A stretch of DNA of 54,727 bases, taken from NCBI GenBank assembly GCA_947564735.1, contig CANOEC010000027.1, forward strand, positions 1 to 54,727, read 5' to 3'. Every line of letters starts with the position of its first letter. Within the stretch, counting starts at the first letter, position 1. Positions 27,209 to 35,764 of this stretch are shown piece after piece. The translations under genes were made by a program, and so were the position numbers. The notes under the pieces were generated by a model. It searched no databases. It had not been told where the DNA came from and was given only the letters and a program-made list of their open reading frames with translations. The DNA is from an uncultured Lachnospiraceae bacterium (GTDB lineage Bacteria; Bacillota; Clostridia; Lachnospirales; Lachnospiraceae).

Positions 27209-27964
27209 ATGATGGAAATTTTACAGGCAGTAAACTTAAAGAAATACTATCAGAGCGGAGACAATACGGTTAAGGCGGTGGACGATATCAGCTTTTCCAT
27301 AGAGAGGGGAAGCTTTACGGCAATCGTGGGCACATCCGGCAGCGGTAAGACCACGCTTTTAAATCTGATGGGCGGACTGGATTATGCGGACAGTGGGGAA
27401 ATCATCATAGACGGGCATTCGATTATGAAAATGTCGGAGGAGGAGCTGACGGTATTCCGCCGCAGGAATATCGGCTTCGTCTTCCAGAACTACAATCTGA
27501 TTTCGATACAGAATGTTTATAAAAATATTGTGCTGCCCATCAGACTGGACGGCAGGAAGCCGGATCAGACGTATATTGAGCATATCTGCAGGGAACTTGG
27601 CATCGCGGATAAGATGGACAGATATCCCAATCAGCTTTCCGGCGGGCAGCAGCAGAGGGTATCCATCGCGAGGGCAATTGCGGCAAAGCCGGCGGTGCTC
27701 CTTGCGGATGAACCCACCGGTAATCTGGATTCCAAGACGAGTGCGGAGGTGATGGGGCTTCTTAAGATGACGTCGCAGGAGTTCCATCAGACCATCGTCA
27801 TGATTACCCACAATGAGGCGATCGCACAGCTTGCGGACAGGATGATTCATCTGGAAGACGGCAGAATCGTAGGAGACGACAGGGCGGCTGCTATTTGGAA
27901 GGATGCGTCGGAGTGGGCAGCACACACTGCAAAAGACATGCGTGGAAGGGAGGCGTCCTTATGA
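27209..27964 (+). CDS. ABC transporter ATP-binding protein (BceA/MacB-type)
   Basis: The 251-residue ATPase starts after AAGGAGAG. Walker A is [18 protein letters not shown], the Q loop lies in VFQNYNLI, and the signature is [14 protein letters not shown]. Walker B is [15 protein letters not shown] and the H-loop is MITHN. The NLMGGLD and TGNLDSKT forms mark the subfamily that pairs with FtsX-type permeases in peptide export or resistance. The last codons overlap the permease ATG (ATGA). Confidence 0.94.
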   Translation: MMEILQAVNLKKYYQSGDNTVKAVDDISFSIERGSFTAIVGTSGSGKTTLLNLMGGLDYADSGEIIIDGHSIMKMSEEELTVFRRRNIGFVFQNYNLISIQNVYKNIVLPIRLDGRKPDQTYIEHICRELGIADKMDRYPNQLSGGQQQRVSIARAIAAKPAVLLADEPTGNLDSKTSAEVMGLLKMTSQEFHQTIVMITHNEAIAQLADRMIHLEDGRIVGDDRAAAIWKDASEWAAHTAKDMRGREASL

Positions 27965-30495
27965 GTATCATGTTTCAAAATTCCAATACGGCATTGGAAA
28001 AGGAACTGGCAGCGGAAGATTATAAGGCGCATCCTATAAGAAACAGGCTGGCAGTCCTTGCCGTCGCGCTGTGCGCAATTTTGCTGAGTGTCACATTTTC
28101 TGTGGGAATCGGTTATGTGCAGACGCTCACCCGCGCGCTTGGCGCTTCGCTGGGACCGGGTGCCGACAGCGCCTCCATTTATGGGGATGAGAAAATTCTT
28201 GAAAAAGTGCGTAAGCAGCCGCAGGTGGACTGGGCGGCATATGTGAGACGATGCAGCAGTACACGGCTTCACAACAGGGAGTTTGCAGGGCTGGACGTTT
28301 ATCTGCTGGCAGCGGACGAGGTGCATTATGATAAAAATATGGTAGAGCTGCTCGTTGGGGAATATCCAAAGACAGAGAATGAGATTCTGTTGTCGGATAC
28401 GATGTCCGAGCGTCTCGGTCTGGGGCAGCAGGTGGGAGCATCCTACAGCCTTAAAGTGGTCGTACAGAAGGGTGATGAGCAGACGGAAGAAGAGATACCC
28501 ATGACAGTGTGCGGCTATTATCGCAATCCGCTGCGAAGCTGTGCAGATATCTATGAGGAAATTTATACGGGAGAGGCTTTTATCGATATTTATAATCCTT
28601 ATCTTCCGGCGGGCTATGATACGATTTATGTGAAGTTAAATAATCTGAATCCTTTGAAATTCGGACATGATCAAGAAGAGAAGTTAATCGAACTGAATGA
28701 AATTGTGGAGGGTAACGGCAGATCATTTAAGGAAAGTGATACAACGCTTGCCATCATTATTCCGATGGTGCTGGTGATTGTGTGTATTATGTTCTGCGGC
28801 TATTTCTTTATCTATAATATTTTTGATATCTCTGTCGTAAATGATATACGGTTTTACGGGGAGTTAAAGACCATTGGGATGTCTTCTAAGCAACTTCGGC
28901 GTATGTTGTTGTGGCAGATGAACAAAATCGCGTGTTATGGAATTGCCCTTGGCGGACTGGCGGGCTGTATTATCGGCCGGACGGCTGCTGTTAAGATTAC
29001 GGAGGCGTTTGCGGAGAACGTGGCGATGTATTATCAGCCGGCAGGCATTGCGACAACCTTTCTGTCAGGGGGGATTTTTGCATGGCTGACCCTGCTTATC
29101 AGCACGTTAAAACCCTTTCGGATTGCATGTACGATTTCCCCGGTGGAAGCTGCAAGATACCGTGCGAAGAGGAAAAAAGGAGTGTTTTCCGTAATATCGT
29201 TTGCCCTAAGCGGCATTCTGTTTCTGGTAGTCTTTACGCTGGCAATCGGTTTTTCGGTGGAGGCACAGATTGACAGGCGTCACAATACGGATTTTCAGAT
29301 TAGGCATAAAGGGATTCTATGGGCGCAGAATGAGCCCTATGAGCCAATCAGCAAAGAACTGGTGGAAGCCTTGCGTGACTTGGAGTTCGTGGAAGATTTG
29401 AGAACCTATTATATTGCAAGAACAAAGCCGGATTGCAGCATAATTGGCGGTATTTATTGGTATCAGACATCGGCGGAAATGACTCCGGAAGGGGAGATTG
29501 CGCAGGATCAAATCGCTTATGTGAAGAGTCAGTTTCAGGAGACGGCTGATGAAGAAATAGCATACAGAACGAATGACAGGGGAAATCTGCCGATTACCGT
29601 CTGCGGTATGGATGCGGAAGGGCTGCAGGATGAAATGCGCTGGCATACGGTTTTAGAGGGCAGCATAGATTCAGAGAAATTTGCGTCTGGGAACTATATG
29701 GTCTATCTTCGTGACGGCTTTGTCGCGGACAGGGATCAGAGCGGGAATATGGAATATGCGGTTCATGCCGGTGACGAGGTAAGCGTGACATTCTATGACG
29801 ATGTGGCAGACCGCTATGTGGACAGGACATTTACGGTGATGGCAATTGTATTAAATGTGGACCCGTATGGAGGCGGAAATTCAAACCACTCAAATATCTG
29901 GGTGACGCAGGAGGACTTTCGGAGCATTTATTCTGATTACGAGAATCTTGTGGGCGCGATTACGTTTAATGTAAAGGACGTTATGCCGGACGGCGGGACC
30001 TTTCAAGAGGTAGAGCATGTGTTAGAAGAAGATGGAAATTTGCAGCTTATGCTTGATTCTGTCTGGCAAACCGGTGTAGACTTTATGGAGACGAAAAGGA
30101 CGGTTACGGTGTTTGGAGTGTTTTTGATTGTGATTGTCGGGCTTATCGGAGTTGCCAATATCATCAATACGGTAACGACGGATGTGATGGCGAGAAAAGT
30201 GGAATATGCCGCCATGCAGTCCATCGGCATGACAGGACGCCAGATGGAACAGGATATCTTCCGCAAATATGCGGAGTATATTTTTACAGCGCTTATCCTT
30301 GCGGTGGTGGTTGGATCGGGTATCTCCTATATGGTCGGTTCAGGCGTTGTCTTTAACTTTTCACTGGCGGCGCTTTTGACGGCAATCCTGTTGTTCTTTA
30401 TTTTCTCAGTGCTTTTGTGCATAATGATGGCACGGATTTTGGCAAAGGTGATGAACAGACGGTCAATCGTGGACAGACTGCGGGATGTTGTATAG
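27961..30495 (+). CDS. FtsX-like ABC transporter permease
   Basis: The 844-residue permease starts at ATG 27961 in the ATGA overlap. It has an N-terminal membrane segment (AVLAVALCAILLSVTFS) and a large outer domain. A first FtsX core lies near residues 255-400 (ELKTIGMSSKQLRRML), followed by a membrane segment near residue 420 and a second outer domain of ~250 residues. The second FtsX core is at residues ~700-830 (EYAAMQSIGMTGRQMEQDI). The repeated SIGMT/TIGMS motif is diagnostic of FtsX. With the ATPase it probably expels or extracts membrane-active peptides; the substrate is unknown. Confidence 0.9.
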   Translation: MSIMFQNSNTALEKELAAEDYKAHPIRNRLAVLAVALCAILLSVTFSVGIGYVQTLTRALGASLGPGADSASIYGDEKILEKVRKQPQVDWAAYVRRCSSTRLHNREFAGLDVYLLAADEVHYDKNMVELLVGEYPKTENEILLSDTMSERLGLGQQVGASYSLKVVVQKGDEQTEEEIPMTVCGYYRNPLRSCADIYEEIYTGEAFIDIYNPYLPAGYDTIYVKLNNLNPLKFGHDQEEKLIELNEIVEGNGRSFKESDTTLAIIIPMVLVIVCIMFCGYFFIYNIFDISVVNDIRFYGELKTIGMSSKQLRRMLLWQMNKIACYGIALGGLAGCIIGRTAAVKITEAFAENVAMYYQPAGIATTFLSGGIFAWLTLLISTLKPFRIACTISPVEAARYRAKRKKGVFSVISFALSGILFLVVFTLAIGFSVEAQIDRRHNTDFQIRHKGILWAQNEPYEPISKELVEALRDLEFVEDLRTYYIARTKPDCSIIGGIYWYQTSAEMTPEGEIAQDQIAYVKSQFQETADEEIAYRTNDRGNLPITVCGMDAEGLQDEMRWHTVLEGSIDSEKFASGNYMVYLRDGFVADRDQSGNMEYAVHAGDEVSVTFYDDVADRYVDRTFTVMAIVLNVDPYGGGNSNHSNIWVTQEDFRSIYSDYENLVGAITFNVKDVMPDGGTFQEVEHVLEEDGNLQLMLDSVWQTGVDFMETKRTVTVFGVFLIVIVGLIGVANIINTVTTDVMARKVEYAAMQSIGMTGRQMEQDIFRKYAEYIFTALILAVVVGSGISYMVGSGVVFNFSLAALLTAILLFFIFSVLLCIMMARILAKVMNRRSIVDRLRDVV

Positions 30496-30503
30496 AAAGT
30501 GTA

Positions 30504-31193
30504 ATGATAATGGAAAAGCATATTTTAGTGATAGAGGATGACAAGGCGTTGAATGATGGAATCGCCTTTGCATTGGAGCGGGAAGGGTATTTTGTTCACA
30601 GAGCTTACACCCTTGCAGAGGCAAAAAAGTGTCTGAAACAGAAGATAAATCTGATTCTGCTTGACATCAATCTTCCAGACGGGGACGGCAGGGATTTTCT
30701 TAGGAATGTCTTGTCAGAACAGCCGGTGCCAGTGCTTTTATTGACGGCAAGAGATGCGGAGCATGATATGCTGAAGGGATTTGCGGCGGGCTGCGACGAT
30801 TATATTACGAAACCTTTTTCCGTGCCGGTACTGATGATGAAAATTGCGGCGGTGCTAAGGCGCAGCGAGGGAATTTCGAGGCAGCTTTATGTGGACGGCG
30901 CTCTTGTGTATGATTTTGAGAGGAAGTGTCTGACAAGGCATGGAATGATGGTGGAACTGACAGCGTTAGAATGCAGACTGCTGGAATTATTTTTGCATAA
31001 CAGGGGAATCGTACTGACTAGAGAGAGGCTGCTTGAAAAAATCTGGGACGCTGACGAACGGTTTGTGGAGGATAGGACGCTCAACGTCACAATCCGCAGG
31101 CTGCGTATGAAGGTGGAAGAGAACCCGGAGCAGCCGGAGTATATCAAAACCATATTTGGCATGGGCTACAAATGGGAGGACAAACAGTCATGA
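30504..31193 (+). CDS. OmpR-family response regulator (BceR-like)
   Basis: The 229-residue protein has a receiver domain with ILVIEDD, phospho-acceptor Asp54 in ILLDINLPDGDG, and Lys in DDYITKPF. A winged-helix domain ends in YIKTIFGMGYKWE. ATG 30504 or 30510 are both possible starts; no strong ribosome site is seen and it lies 8 bases after the permease stop, so translation is likely coupled. It should control the transporter genes. Confidence 0.9.
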   Translation: MIMEKHILVIEDDKALNDGIAFALEREGYFVHRAYTLAEAKKCLKQKINLILLDINLPDGDGRDFLRNVLSEQPVPVLLLTARDAEHDMLKGFAAGCDDYITKPFSVPVLMMKIAAVLRRSEGISRQLYVDGALVYDFERKCLTRHGMMVELTALECRLLELFLHNRGIVLTRERLLEKIWDADERFVEDRTLNVTIRRLRMKVEENPEQPEYIKTIFGMGYKWEDKQS

Positions 31194-32269
31194 AACGGGG
31201 ACTTCTATATCAGTTGCGTAACGATACGGATATGTTGTGGAAAGGCGGTATGGGTATTATGCTCATACTGCTTTTCCTGTGCATAGGGGTTTTAGGAACC
31301 GCAGGGGAGAACACCGGTTTTCCAGACAGGGCGAATTTGTGTATAAAGTTGATGGCTGGATATGGCATAGCGGGGCTTGGAGTCCTGACAGGCGTATATT
31401 TTATGGTGGTGCAAAACGCGAATGGCACGCTCTATCAGTTTGGAGAGTGGATGGAAAGTTTGACGGACGGGCAGACAGAGCTGGTATTTCCGGTGGCGGA
31501 GGATACGATTTTATCAAGGCTGCAGGGGCAGCTTTTGCGTTTTTATGATATTCTGCATTTTTCTGAAGAGCGTGAAAAGAGGATGCGTACACAACTGGAC
31601 GAAAATATCGGGGATTTGGTACATCAGCTTAACACACCGATTACGAATATTAAGATTTATGCCGGATTTTTGGAGAGAGAAGATTTGACAGGAGAGGAGA
31701 GGGAGCGGTTTACAAAGTGTCTGGAAGAACAGGCGCAGAAGCTGTCATGGCTGGGGGAAAGTTTTTCCAAGATTTCCCGTCTGGAAATGGGAATTATCCG
31801 TCTTAAACCGGAGGTGCAGAAGTTAGAGCCGGTCATTTTGCGCGCAGTGGGAGAAATTATGGAAAAAGCACGGAAAAAGAATATGAATATCATATTCAAA
31901 GGCGATGTACAGGCGGATGTGACCGTGGACGGCAAATGGACGGCGGAGGCGGTTTTTAACGTGTTGGACAATGCAGTAAAATATGGGGAAGAAGGAAGCA
32001 AAGTTGAGATTGAGGCAGTGAAGATGACCAATTATGTGGCTGTTGCCGTGAGAAATCAAGGACTTAGGATTGATGCGGAGGAGTACCATCATCTTTTTAG
32101 GCGTTTTTACAGGGGAAAAGACAGCGGAATGACGGAGGGGTCCGGTTTAGGGCTGTATATTGTACGAAAAATACTGGAGGAAGAGAAGGGGTATGTGACA
32201 GTGGGAACAACGCATGACGGAAGGACAGAATTTGTATTGTATTTGTATAAGGTGCAAAGAATGCCGTAA
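31190..32269 (+). CDS. membrane sensor histidine kinase (BceS-like)
   Basis: The 359-residue kinase starts in an ATGA overlap with the regulator, after GGGAGGA. Two membrane segments lie near residues 19-38 and 53-73, with a very short outer loop as in intramembrane-sensing kinases. The H box is GDLVHQLNTPITNIK with His145, and the N box is NVLDNAVKYG. The D-box reads VRNQGLRID, less canonical than DNGxGI, and the G box is GSGLGLYIVRKI. The short sensor suggests that the signal is relayed through the permease, as in BceAB-RS systems; this is inference. Confidence 0.89.
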   Translation: MKRGLLYQLRNDTDMLWKGGMGIMLILLFLCIGVLGTAGENTGFPDRANLCIKLMAGYGIAGLGVLTGVYFMVVQNANGTLYQFGEWMESLTDGQTELVFPVAEDTILSRLQGQLLRFYDILHFSEEREKRMRTQLDENIGDLVHQLNTPITNIKIYAGFLEREDLTGEERERFTKCLEEQAQKLSWLGESFSKISRLEMGIIRLKPEVQKLEPVILRAVGEIMEKARKKNMNIIFKGDVQADVTVDGKWTAEAVFNVLDNAVKYGEEGSKVEIEAVKMTNYVAVAVRNQGLRIDAEEYHHLFRRFYRGKDSGMTEGSGLGLYIVRKILEEEKGYVTVGTTHDGRTEFVLYLYKVQRMP

Positions 32270-32438
32270 AATATGCAATGTGTTCCATATAGTTTCTTTT
32301 TTATATGACTTCTGATATAATAAATGCAGTTTTGCCGCTTTGTATGATAATGTATTGTGAATGAAAAAACGATAGATACTTATATATATTATCATATGCG
32401 GATTGTGTTTTCAGAAAACAGAGAGGAAAAGATTGACT

Positions 32439-33800
32439 ATGGAACGGGATATTTTAGTGAATCAAGATAGGTCAGCACCGAGATTGTGGGAGTTTTATGA
32501 GGAATTGAATGAAATCGTATATGTCGCAGACATTGACAGTCATGAACTGATATATATGAATCGGAAGGCTAGGGAAGTATACAATATAGAAGACATACAA
32601 AAAATAGAAGGAAAAAAATGTTTCGAGATATTGTCGGGAAGCAGTGCACCCTGCGTATGCTGTAATGGCAACAGACTCAAAGAGGGATTTTTTGCTGAGG
32701 AGATACGCTACAATCCGGTTCTCAAGAAGAAGATGGCGTCAAAGGATACTTTGATTGCGGAAAACGGTAGAAGGTACCGGTTTGAACTGGCGGTGGATTT
32801 AGGAGCGTGGGAACAGCAGAATATCGGATATGAAGCCAATGAAAGCATGGTGAACGAAGGACTCAGAATTGCTTTGGCTGCACATTCTCCGGAGCAGTCC
32901 ATCGCCGTTTTGCTGGAATATTTAGGGCAGTCTTTGCAAAGCGAGAGAGTTTATATTTTTGAAGAAACAAACTGTCAGACGGTCAATAATACTTATGAGT
33001 GGTGCGCAAGCGATGTGATTCCCCAGAAAGAAAATCTTCAGGAGGTACCGGTAGAAGTCGTAAGGATGTGGTACCAGCGGTTTGTCAAGGGCGAGAGCGT
33101 TATAATCAAAAGTGTGGAGAGCATTAAGGAAGAAGACAAGGCGGTTTATGAGTATCTGTCACCACAGCAGATACGGTCATTGGTAGTGTCCCCATTAGTC
33201 AACGAAGGGAAAATAATAGGATTTTACGGCGTGGATAATCCGCCGGAGAAATATCTGGAGCATATCACGACACTGCTTCAGATATTAGGACATTTTATTG
33301 TGGCGTTGATTCACAGGAGAAATCATGTACGCCGGCTCGAAGAGCTTTGCTTTGAAGATCAGTTGACCGGAATAGGCAACAGACATGCTGTGCAGGAACA
33401 TTTCGGAACGTTAAATCCGGACGACAGCATCGGCATTTTGTACTGCGATGTGATGGGGTTAAAGAAGATGAATGACAGTATGGGACATAAAGCGGGCGAC
33501 CAGCTGCTGATTCGTTCCAGTGAATGTCTGAAAAGAGTTTTTCACGAGTATGAACTGTTCCGCATAGGCGGGGATGAGTTTCTTGCACTGTGCGTCGGAA
33601 TTGAAGAACAGGAGTTATATAGAAGAATTGAACTGTTAAAGGATGAGATGTCAGCTCATCATGCGCCCATGGCGCTTGGCTGTGTCTGGCGTGCCGATGG
33701 CAAGGAACAACTGGACAGGCTGCTTACGCTTGCGGATAACAGAATGTATGAGGATAAACGGAAACTGTATGAGACGAAGTACAAAGAGATGAGGCGTTGA
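32439..33800 (+). CDS. PAS/GAF/GGDEF diguanylate cyclase
   Basis: The protein has 453 residues from ATG 32439. An N-terminal PAS-like domain (residues ~20-130) has a Cys cluster (SGSSAPCVCCNGN) that could bind metal. A GAF-like domain spans about 145-290. A GGDEF domain follows, with the intact active-site signature GGDEF at residues 377-381. There is no RxxD inhibitory site five residues before GGDEF. It should make cyclic di-GMP from GTP in the cytosol; no membrane segment is present. The stop overlaps the ATG at 33800 ahead of nth. Confidence 0.87.
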   Translation: MERDILVNQDRSAPRLWEFYEELNEIVYVADIDSHELIYMNRKAREVYNIEDIQKIEGKKCFEILSGSSAPCVCCNGNRLKEGFFAEEIRYNPVLKKKMASKDTLIAENGRRYRFELAVDLGAWEQQNIGYEANESMVNEGLRIALAAHSPEQSIAVLLEYLGQSLQSERVYIFEETNCQTVNNTYEWCASDVIPQKENLQEVPVEVVRMWYQRFVKGESVIIKSVESIKEEDKAVYEYLSPQQIRSLVVSPLVNEGKIIGFYGVDNPPEKYLEHITTLLQILGHFIVALIHRRNHVRRLEELCFEDQLTGIGNRHAVQEHFGTLNPDDSIGILYCDVMGLKKMNDSMGHKAGDQLLIRSSECLKRVFHEYELFRIGGDEFLALCVGIEEQELYRRIELLKDEMSAHHAPMALGCVWRADGKEQLDRLLTLADNRMYEDKRKLYETKYKEMRR

Positions 33801-33814
33801 TGGAGGAGAGGAAC

Positions 33815-34450
33815 ATGAGAAAAAAGGAACTGGCATTGGAAGTAATTGCACGGCTGAAGGAGGAGTATCCCGATGCAGGCTGCTCATTGGAATATGATGA
33901 GGCGTGGAAGCTGCTCATCAGTGTACGGCTGGCGGCACAGTGTACCGATGCGAGAGTCAATGTTGTGGTTGAAAAGCTATATGAAAAGTATCCGGACGTG
34001 GCTTCCCTTGCAGCGGCAGAAGTAGACGAAATCGAGAAAATCATACATCCCTGCGGATTGGGAAACAGCAAGGCTAGAGATATCAGCGCATGCATGAAGA
34101 TGCTGTCAGAGGAATACGGCGGCAGGGTGCCGGATGATTTCGATGAGCTTCTGAAGCTGCCCGGCGTAGGGAGGAAAAGCGCAAATCTGATTATGGGGGA
34201 TGTTTTCGGAAAACCGGCAATCGTGACGGATACGCACTGCATCCGTCTGTGTAACAGAATCGGACTGGTGGATCAGATCAAAGAGCCGAAGAAAGTGGAA
34301 ATGGCACTTTGGAAAATCATTCCGCCCGAAGAGGGAAACGATTTCTGCCATAGACTGGTCTGGCACGGCAGAGAGGTCTGCACAGCCAGAACAAAACCGT
34401 ATTGCGATAAATGCTGCCTGCAGGATATCTGCAGACGACAGGGAGTATGA
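33815..34450 (+). CDS. nth: endonuclease III (DNA glycosylase/AP lyase)
   Basis: The protein has 211 residues from ATG 33815 after GGAGGAGAGG; an in-frame ATG at 33800 is nearer the GGDEF stop. The helix-hairpin-helix is LPGVGRKSAN with catalytic Lys121, and the catalytic Asp is D139 in IVTDTHCIRL. The 4Fe-4S ligands are in CTARTKPYCDKCCLQDIC, spaced C-x7-C-x2-C-x5-C, one residue longer in the first gap than in E. coli Nth. It removes oxidised pyrimidines and nicks abasic sites. Confidence 0.94.
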   Translation: MRKKELALEVIARLKEEYPDAGCSLEYDEAWKLLISVRLAAQCTDARVNVVVEKLYEKYPDVASLAAAEVDEIEKIIHPCGLGNSKARDISACMKMLSEEYGGRVPDDFDELLKLPGVGRKSANLIMGDVFGKPAIVTDTHCIRLCNRIGLVDQIKEPKKVEMALWKIIPPEEGNDFCHRLVWHGREVCTARTKPYCDKCCLQDICRRQGV

Positions 34451-34512
34451 GGCGTTTTCCAGAAAACCCCGTAGATGTGGAAAAACACAATCGTGTGGGG
34501 TGAAAGCCTCAT
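34447..34512. other. nested inverted repeats between convergent nth and AraC genes
   Basis: ATGAGGC (34447-34453, covering the nth stop) pairs with GCCTCAT (34506-34512). Inside, ACCCC (34466-34470) pairs with GGGGT (34497-34501), and ACAC/GTGT closes a 4-base loop; a side hairpin GTTTTC/GAAAAC is also possible. No T-tract follows. It may act as a bidirectional terminator or a structured RNA. Confidence 0.55.
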
Positions 34513-34531
34513 GATGGCGCAAAGCATGAAT

Positions 34532-35602
34532 TTAGGGCAAAGGAACGCTGAAGGATTCCTTGCCTGACGTTTCTGCGGACAGTACTTTGTGGGTTCTGTA
34601 ATAGGTCGGGGTACATCCAAGAAACTTCTTAAATAATTTGTTAAAGTAACTGGTGTTGTTAAATCCTACCGACAGAGCCAGATCGGCAATTGAAACAGGC
34701 TCGTCGGGATGTTCCATCATTTTCTTGGTCGCTTCAAAGATACGGTATTTCATCAAATACTCAAAAGGCGTCATCTGCAATGTGCGCGCAAAGCAGCGGC
34801 AGCATTCACTCTTGCTGATGTGCACACTCTCGGCAATCTCATCTAAGGAAATCGGTTCGGCGTGATGCGTCCTGATATACAGCATCGCCTGCTTCACCCG
34901 CTGTTCATCCAAAGAAACATGCGGTGGAGGAGCGGTTTCCATCTGCGGCAGTCGGCTGATAAGTTCAGACCAGAAACGGCACAGATATCCCTTGGTCGAT
35001 ATTTCATAGCCGAAGGGCTTCGTCATATTGACGGCGATAACGTCGTTTACAGCGTCAATGATACGTTCGTGCCATGCATTTGTTTCATCCAGAACAAGCA
35101 TTTTAAACAGGCGGAAATTCTGAATCGGAAGCAGGAACTGCGTCTGTAAATAGCTGGGTCTGTATCCGAACAGAAAGTCCGGATGAAATACAACAGAGTA
35201 GAAAATACAGTTTTCGGCATTCAGGGAATGGATGGAATGCATGACATTCTGGTTAATAATAATGCCCTGACCGGGTTTCAATGTATAGGAAGTATCGTCT
35301 GTTGCGACTTCCGCAAAGCCGTTGTCAATAATCAATATTTCCATTTCTTCATGCCAGTGCCAGCGGATTCTGTTTAGGTATGATTTGCGCAAATCAAGAT
35401 AGAAGACGTTGACAGGGTAGTCTAACGTTCCAAAATCATTCTGTTCATAGCGTCTGCTGTGGGAGGCTAGAATTTCGTCCGTTTCCATATCGGAGAAAGC
35501 AGTAGTATCGGAGGCAGATGCTTCGACCGGCACAGATTTTGATGTGTTGTGTATTGCAGATGTATCTGTATCCATACTTTTCATAACGGTTGATATGCTC
35601 AT
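34532..35602 (-). CDS. AraC-family transcriptional regulator with cupin sensor
   Basis: The protein has 356 residues. After a ~55-residue polar, Ser/Thr-rich N-terminus comes a cupin-like sensor (RWHWHEEMEILIIDNG, LKPGQGIIINQNVMHSI) and then two helix-turn-helix units. These are ISLDEIAESVHISKSECCRCF and VSIADLALSVGFNNTSYFNKLFKKFLGCTPTYYR, the AraC signature. It probably binds a small ligand, often a sugar. No sugar genes are nearby. It is divergent from the S8 peptidase, with 162 bases between the starts. Confidence 0.9.
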   Translation of the reverse strand: MSISTVMKSMDTDTSAIHNTSKSVPVEASASDTTAFSDMETDEILASHSRRYEQNDFGTLDYPVNVFYLDLRKSYLNRIRWHWHEEMEILIIDNGFAEVATDDTSYTLKPGQGIIINQNVMHSIHSLNAENCIFYSVVFHPDFLFGYRPSYLQTQFLLPIQNFRLFKMLVLDETNAWHERIIDAVNDVIAVNMTKPFGYEISTKGYLCRFWSELISRLPQMETAPPPHVSLDEQRVKQAMLYIRTHHAEPISLDEIAESVHISKSECCRCFARTLQMTPFEYLMKYRIFEATKKMMEHPDEPVSIADLALSVGFNNTSYFNKLFKKFLGCTPTYYRTHKVLSAETSGKESFSVPLP

Positions 35603-35764
35603 GACTGACCTCCAGTTCCGTTACCTTTTGCGTGTGCAAAGCAAATGCCGCGGCATACCTTTGTTCGTAATTCCGAAGAAGTCCTTTACACTATCTTAAC
35701 ATGAATATTTATGAGAGTCAAAGCATGTTTCAGCATATCTATAGGAAAAGGGGGAAGAAATGAT

